A DNA stretch of 43,240 nt, from assembly GCA_046160345.1 (NCBI GenBank), contig JBJXGO010000161.1:1-43240 (forward strand), read 5' to 3'. Position numbers and translations under genes: made by a program. This stretch comes from M3007 sp046160345. Lineage in GTDB: Bacteria; Bacteroidota; Bacteroidia; Chitinophagales; Saprospiraceae. The notes beneath the pieces are model-generated. The model was not told the origin of the DNA. It ran no database searches and was given only the letters and a program-made list of their open reading frames with translations. Below are positions 40,301 through 43,240 of this stretch, one piece after another. How positions within the stretch are numbered: the first letter of the stretch is position 1; every line of letters begins with the position of its first letter.

Positions 40301-43240
40301 GCCCGTGCTTACCACAAACATCACGGCCTCCATCTGCAGTGTGAACAACGGCGCCATTGAGCTGAGCGTGACTGGGCCTGCAGGGCCATACGCTTACCTG
40401 TGGTCAAACACCGAAACTACAGAGGACATTGCCAACCTCTTGCCGGGCAACTATTCCGTGACCGTGACGGCAGCGAGCGGCTGCACCCGGTCGGCAACCC
40501 TCAACGTGCCCAACAACGCCTCAACCTTTACCCTCACAGCCACCCCTGCGCCTTTGACCAACTGTGCAGCGAACAACGGCGCCATCGACCTCGACGTAAC
40601 CCCTGCGGGCGCCTATACCTATCTGTGGTCCAACACCGCCACTACCCAGGACCTCAGCGGACTGCCCCCGGGGACCTACACCGTTTCAGTGACCGAATCG
40701 GGCAGCTGCACCGCCACGGCCTCTTATTTTGTTGTTGACCAGCGCAGCAGCCCCGCTGCTTCGCAATCGGTTGCCCCTGAAGTTTGTGGGCTTTCCAATG
40801 GGAGCATCGATTTGGGCGTCAGCGGGGGTACCGCACCCTTCGGGTACTTGTGGAACAGCGGGCATGTCATTGAGGACCTCGTCAATATAGCTGCCGGCAC
40901 CTACACTGTAACTGTCACGGATGCCAATAACTGTACCGCAACGGCCAGCGCAACCGTTCCAGGCAATTCGATCTCGTTTGCGCTCGCAGGTTCGCCTAGC
41001 GCCAACAGTTCCTGCATTCTCAATAACGGGGCTATTGACCTGAGCGTCAACCCGCCCGGTGGCGTCAGTTACCTTTGGTCAAACATGGCCGTTACTGAGG
41101 ACCTGACCGGCCTTCCGGCAGGCACCTATACTGTCACGGTGAGTGCTGGGGGCAATTGTACCAATACAGCAGCCTTCAACGTGGCAAGCAATGTACCAAG
41201 TCCACTACTATCCTCAAATATCGCGGCGGCCAGCTGCGGGGCGGCCAGCGGTAGCATCAACCTGAGCGTTTCAGGAAGCCCGGCACCCTACCAGTATTTT
41301 TGGTCGAACGCGGCCACCACAGAAGACCTGGCCAATATCCTTTCCGGCACCTTTACTGTCACGGTCACTGCAGCCAACGGTTGCACCACAGTGGACAATT
41401 TTTCGGTGCCAGAAAACTCCTTCTCACCGGCTATTGCAAGCACGCTCACGCCCCTCAGTTCCTGTACGCTCAGTAACGGGGCCATTGACCTGACCATAAA
41501 TCCCGCTGTCCCTGGTTATTCATTCAACTGGTCAAGCGGCCAGACCAGCGAAGACCTGAGCAACCTCCCGGCAGGCACTTACACGGTGACGGTAAGCGCT
41601 GGGGGAGCCTGCAGCAGCACATCCGTGCTCACTGTAACCAGCAGTATCCCCTTGCCAGTATTGTCTCCGAACATCGCGGCTGCAAGCTGCGGGGCGGCCA
41701 GCGGCGGCATTGATCTGAGTGTGGCGGGAAGCCCTGCCCCCTACCAGTATTTTTGGTCGAACGCGGCTACCACTGAAGACCTGGCCAACATCCTTTCCGG
41801 CACCTTCAGCGTCACCGTCACCGCAGCCAACGGATGCACTTCGGTGGGCAATTACACCGTCCCGGAAAACGTGACCCTCCCCCAGATCAGCGGGGCCCCT
41901 ACTGCCGACAATTCCTGTGTGACCAACAATGGGGCCATAGACCTGACGGCCGGCCCGGCAACAGGCTACCTCTTTACCTGGTCAAACGGAGTCAGCACCG
42001 AAGACATCGCCAACCTCCCGGCCGGCAGCTACACCGTCACGGTGAACGGCGGCGGGGCCTGCACTGGAACAGCCTCTTTTGTGGTCGCTGGAGACACCCC
42101 GGCCCCGGCACTTTCTGACAACATCGTCGCGGCCAGCTGCGGGCAGGCTAGCGGCGGAATCAACCTGAGCGTGGCGGGAAGCCCTGCACCCTACCAGTAT
42201 TTTTGGTCGAACGCAGCTACCACAGAAGACCTGGCCAACATCCTTTCCGGCAGCTTCAGCGTCACCGTTACCGCAGCCAACGGATGCACTTCGGTGGGCA
42301 ATTATACCGTCCCGGAAAACGTGACCCTCCCCCTGATCAGCGGAGCCCCAACAGCCGACAATTCCTGTGTGACCAACAACGGGGCGATAAACTTGACGGC
42401 CGGCCCGGCAACAGGCTACCTCTTTACCTGGTCAAATGGAGCCAGCACTGAAGACATCGCCAACCTCCCGGCAGGCAGCTACACCGTCACTGTGAATGGC
42501 GGGGGGGCCTGCACCGGAACGGCCTCTTTTGTGGTCGCTGACCAGACCACCCAGCCACAAGCGGGTATCACGGCGGCCACCACTGCGCTGGACTGCAGCA
42601 CGACCTCGACTGTCCTCAACGGAAGTGTGACTGGCACCCCTAACCCAAGCAATTTCCAATGGTCGTACAACGGCACACCGGTCGGAAACGGCACAAACAG
42701 CCTGACGGTGAACGCTCCCGGGCAATACATTCTGGTGGTAACGGACAACGTTACTTCCTGCACAGCATCAGCCAGCATCGCCGTTACACAAAGCCTCAAC
42801 CCGCCCCAGCTTTCAATTGCAAACCCTGGCCTGTTAACCTGTACTTCGCCCTCGCAGGCCCTCACAGGCAGTTCGACCGTCGGCGGTGTCCAGTTTTCAT
42901 GGGTCACCATTAACGGCCTTGACACCACCTTTTTGGCAACGGGCGCAACGCTTTCTGTTTCGGCGCCAGGGACTTATTATCTGATCGGGTTGAATCCCGC
43001 CAACAATTGCCTAAACGCTGCTTCAGTGAACGTGGCTGCCAACCAGGCCCCGCCAACGGCCGACGCGGGCCCGGCGTTCACCCTTGATTGTGCGGGGGAA
43101 ACGGCGGCACTTAACGGCAACGGCAGCGGCGCACCAAACCTGATTTACCAATGGGCTACTCAGGACGGCCATTTTGTGTCGGGGGCCAACACCTCAGACC
43201 CGCTCATAGACAAGGCCGGGACCTATGTACTCTCAGTGAC
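37350..43240 (+). CDS. Giant SprB-repeat adhesin, C-terminus beyond window
   Basis: From the ATG at 37350 one open frame runs to the window edge (1963 codons). It starts with a signal peptide (MKVFTFLPALILAICCSTISA). It then has 22 SprB-type repeats, each centred on [YF]-x-[YF]-x-WSN[GA]-x-[ST]TEDL-x-NL-x-[AP]G-x-Y-x-VTV, from about 37600 to 42540. After them come at least three Ig/PKD-like units without the WSN core (FQWSYNGT, FSWVTING, YQWATQDG). SprB of Flavobacterium is a surface adhesin exported by T9SS and moved by the gliding machinery. Whether this organism glides is unknown, and the expected C-terminal sorting domain lies outside. Repeats 9-22 alternate between two types. The last six form three near-identical pairs, a recent amplification. 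Confidence 0.9.
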   Translation, partial: MKVFTFLPALILAICCSTISAKPVLPSFSVSSDGLDEVENHGYGENNSANHAELDSATICKEALLFPTLDIFPDVCGQGIGSIDLTPDPGGPYTYEWSNGETTQDISGLTPGTYSVTITDPNGNKVFTAGMVGSVPPIFPQSITGVVTGNTLCNGSGDGTIDVTVTPVIGPWTYLWSNGETTLDIANLAPGTYTISVTYGVTCTATAEFTVPNLTNAPTLIPPIGGFPGDFCETSNGSAAIQALGGAPPYTYLWSNGGTDFTINNLTAGEYTVTVTGTNGCSNSYTGMVNALTLAVMADLSVMINNTTCIGGNGSIDINVTPFAAALVATYEWSNGATTQDITGLTGGYHTVIVTRLGNCKDTTDFLLSDIPHLPVFNLVNTNAICGLSTGSVVLNLLTGGPALPNTYQWSNGETTQSLANIPPGDYSVTVTGSNGCTATGSATVPDVPIPIGLSATIIDQTSCDTTLNGLIALTISPPNLPFVWSNGATTKTIKNLTPGSYTVTVSAGGTCVREETYVVNDLRDFPNIPAVPSPSLCGLPNGSINMTITGGGQPFEVLWSTGDTSQDLSQLVADTFFVTVTNSAGCSSQNAAIVTNINPAIDIIGNSTNNISCALPTGSVFLDVVTTDSLFLTIWSDTLLNYMWSSGHTADSLFNLSAGDYLVTVSYGPGCIDLDTFAVANTAFPPSLSTSATATNCDFSNGAVDLNVSGGTGPFGYLWSNAATTEDLVNLAPGTYSVTVTGLNSCTAVSAATVLNNNVALSVSGTPIENNSCAVSNGSLDISVTPSGVYNYLWSNTATSEDLNNLGAGTYTVTVSLGTCLSSNSFTILDNAVPPNLSASGNPATCSFSNGSADLSVNGGMPPYSYFWSNAATTEDLSNLAPGNYSVTVTGANSCTAVGSANVLNNNIAINLSAAPQGNTSCTNSNGSLDLSVAPAGSYIYLWSNSATDEDLSNLSSGSYTVTVSLGSCQSSSTFAVADNTAAPVLTTNITASICSVNNGAIELSVTGPAGPYAYLWSNTETTEDIANLLPGNYSVTVTAASGCTRSATLNVPNNASTFTLTATPAPLTNCAANNGAIDLDVTPAGAYTYLWSNTATTQDLSGLPPGTYTVSVTESGSCTATASYFVVDQRSSPAASQSVAPEVCGLSNGSIDLGVSGGTAPFGYLWNSGHVIEDLVNIAAGTYTVTVTDANNCTATASATVPGNSISFALAGSPSANSSCILNNGAIDLSVNPPGGVSYLWSNMAVTEDLTGLPAGTYTVTVSAGGNCTNTAAFNVASNVPSPLLSSNIAAASCGAASGSINLSVSGSPAPYQYFWSNAATTEDLANILSGTFTVTVTAANGCTTVDNFSVPENSFSPAIASTLTPLSSCTLSNGAIDLTINPAVPGYSFNWSSGQTSEDLSNLPAGTYTVTVSAGGACSSTSVLTVTSSIPLPVLSPNIAAASCGAASGGIDLSVAGSPAPYQYFWSNAATTEDLANILSGTFSVTVTAANGCTSVGNYTVPENVTLPQISGAPTADNSCVTNNGAIDLTAGPATGYLFTWSNGVSTEDIANLPAGSYTVTVNGGGACTGTASFVVAGDTPAPALSDNIVAASCGQASGGINLSVAGSPAPYQYFWSNAATTEDLANILSGSFSVTVTAANGCTSVGNYTVPENVTLPLISGAPTADNSCVTNNGAINLTAGPATGYLFTWSNGASTEDIANLPAGSYTVTVNGGGACTGTASFVVADQTTQPQAGITAATTALDCSTTSTVLNGSVTGTPNPSNFQWSYNGTPVGNGTNSLTVNAPGQYILVVTDNVTSCTASASIAVTQSLNPPQLSIANPGLLTCTSPSQALTGSSTVGGVQFSWVTINGLDTTFLATGATLSVSAPGTYYLIGLNPANNCLNAASVNVAANQAPPTADAGPAFTLDCAGETAALNGNGSGAPNLIYQWATQDGHFVSGANTSDPLIDKAGTYVLSV
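41217..42545 (+). repeat. Three tandem copies of a ~450-bp unit in the adhesin gene
   Basis: Unit starts (AA[TC]ATCG...) occur at 41217, 41670 and 42120, spaced 453 and 450 bp. Each encodes two SprB repeats (YQYFWSN type then Y-x-F-x-WS type). Units 2 and 3 are almost identical over most of their length; unit 1 is more diverged in its second half. Confidence 0.85.

Noticed and set aside
42432..42928. Minus-strand frames of about 100-150 codons inside the adhesin
   Set aside because: They are antisense to the GC-rich SprB and Ig-like coding sequence and show no independent features.
1..43240. CRISPR arrays, tRNA/rRNA genes, or a phage-defence island
   Set aside because: No regularly spaced direct repeats with unique spacers and no tRNA-like T-loop sequences were seen, and apart from the lone Rpn-type protein no defence gene set is present.

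Overview
The window looks like a chromosomal segment of a Bacteroidota member, most likely Saprospirales-like (Haliscomenobacter/Lewinella type). This rests on three C-terminal domains of type IX secretion system (T9SS) cargo style, SprB-type adhesin repeats, a TonB-dependent receptor with a carboxypeptidase-regulatory-like N-terminus, recurrent -7 boxes of the Bacteroidetes form TAnnTTTG, and few Shine-Dalgarno sites. The lineage is inferred from protein style, not from a marker-gene search. No tRNA, rRNA or CRISPR array was seen.

Layout. 1-2.1 kb: the N-terminal 635 codons of a large secreted DUF11-like protein running off the left edge. 2.1-6.4 kb: a triple-PDZ T9SS cargo protein, an orphan OmpR-type response regulator, a 67-bp near-perfect palindrome, and a membrane-anchored M23 peptidase. 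6.8-8.7 kb: a coupled cluster of two thioredoxin-fold proteins and an unknown two-TM protein. 8.8-14.3 kb: a TolB-like propeller, DUF2851, a sigma-like/TM/TPR fusion coupled to rsmG, and a glucosaminidase. 14.8-16.9 kb: an ECF sigma factor followed by a single-pass protein with a C-terminal beta-barrel. 17-22 kb: an outer-membrane biogenesis block (SurA-like lipoprotein, SurA, BamA), then a TMEM220-type protein. 22.3-27.4 kb: a TonB receptor, a gamma-glutamyltransferase remnant, an SPFH protein and an Rpn-type nuclease with eight GMEK repeats. 27.4-33.8 kb: a GT4 glycosyltransferase behind an Asp-box T9SS cargo protein, a four-CHRD T9SS cargo protein and a small secreted protein. 33.9-36.1 kb: aconitase. 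36.2-37.1 kb: a degraded IS200-type transposase with hairpins and three REP-like repeats. 37.35 kb to the right edge: a giant SprB-type adhesin with 22 recognisable repeats.

The genes are mostly about the cell envelope: making it (SurA, BamA, M23, glucosaminidase), sensing through it (ECF sigma plus barrel protein, sigma-like TPR protein, TonB receptor) and decorating its surface (T9SS cargo, two giant proteins). The least ordinary items are the sigma/barrel pair, the membrane-anchored sigma-like TPR fusion, the dimeric and recently amplified repeat structure of the SprB adhesin, and the REP-like family beside the transposase. No complete new defence or biosynthetic system is evident.
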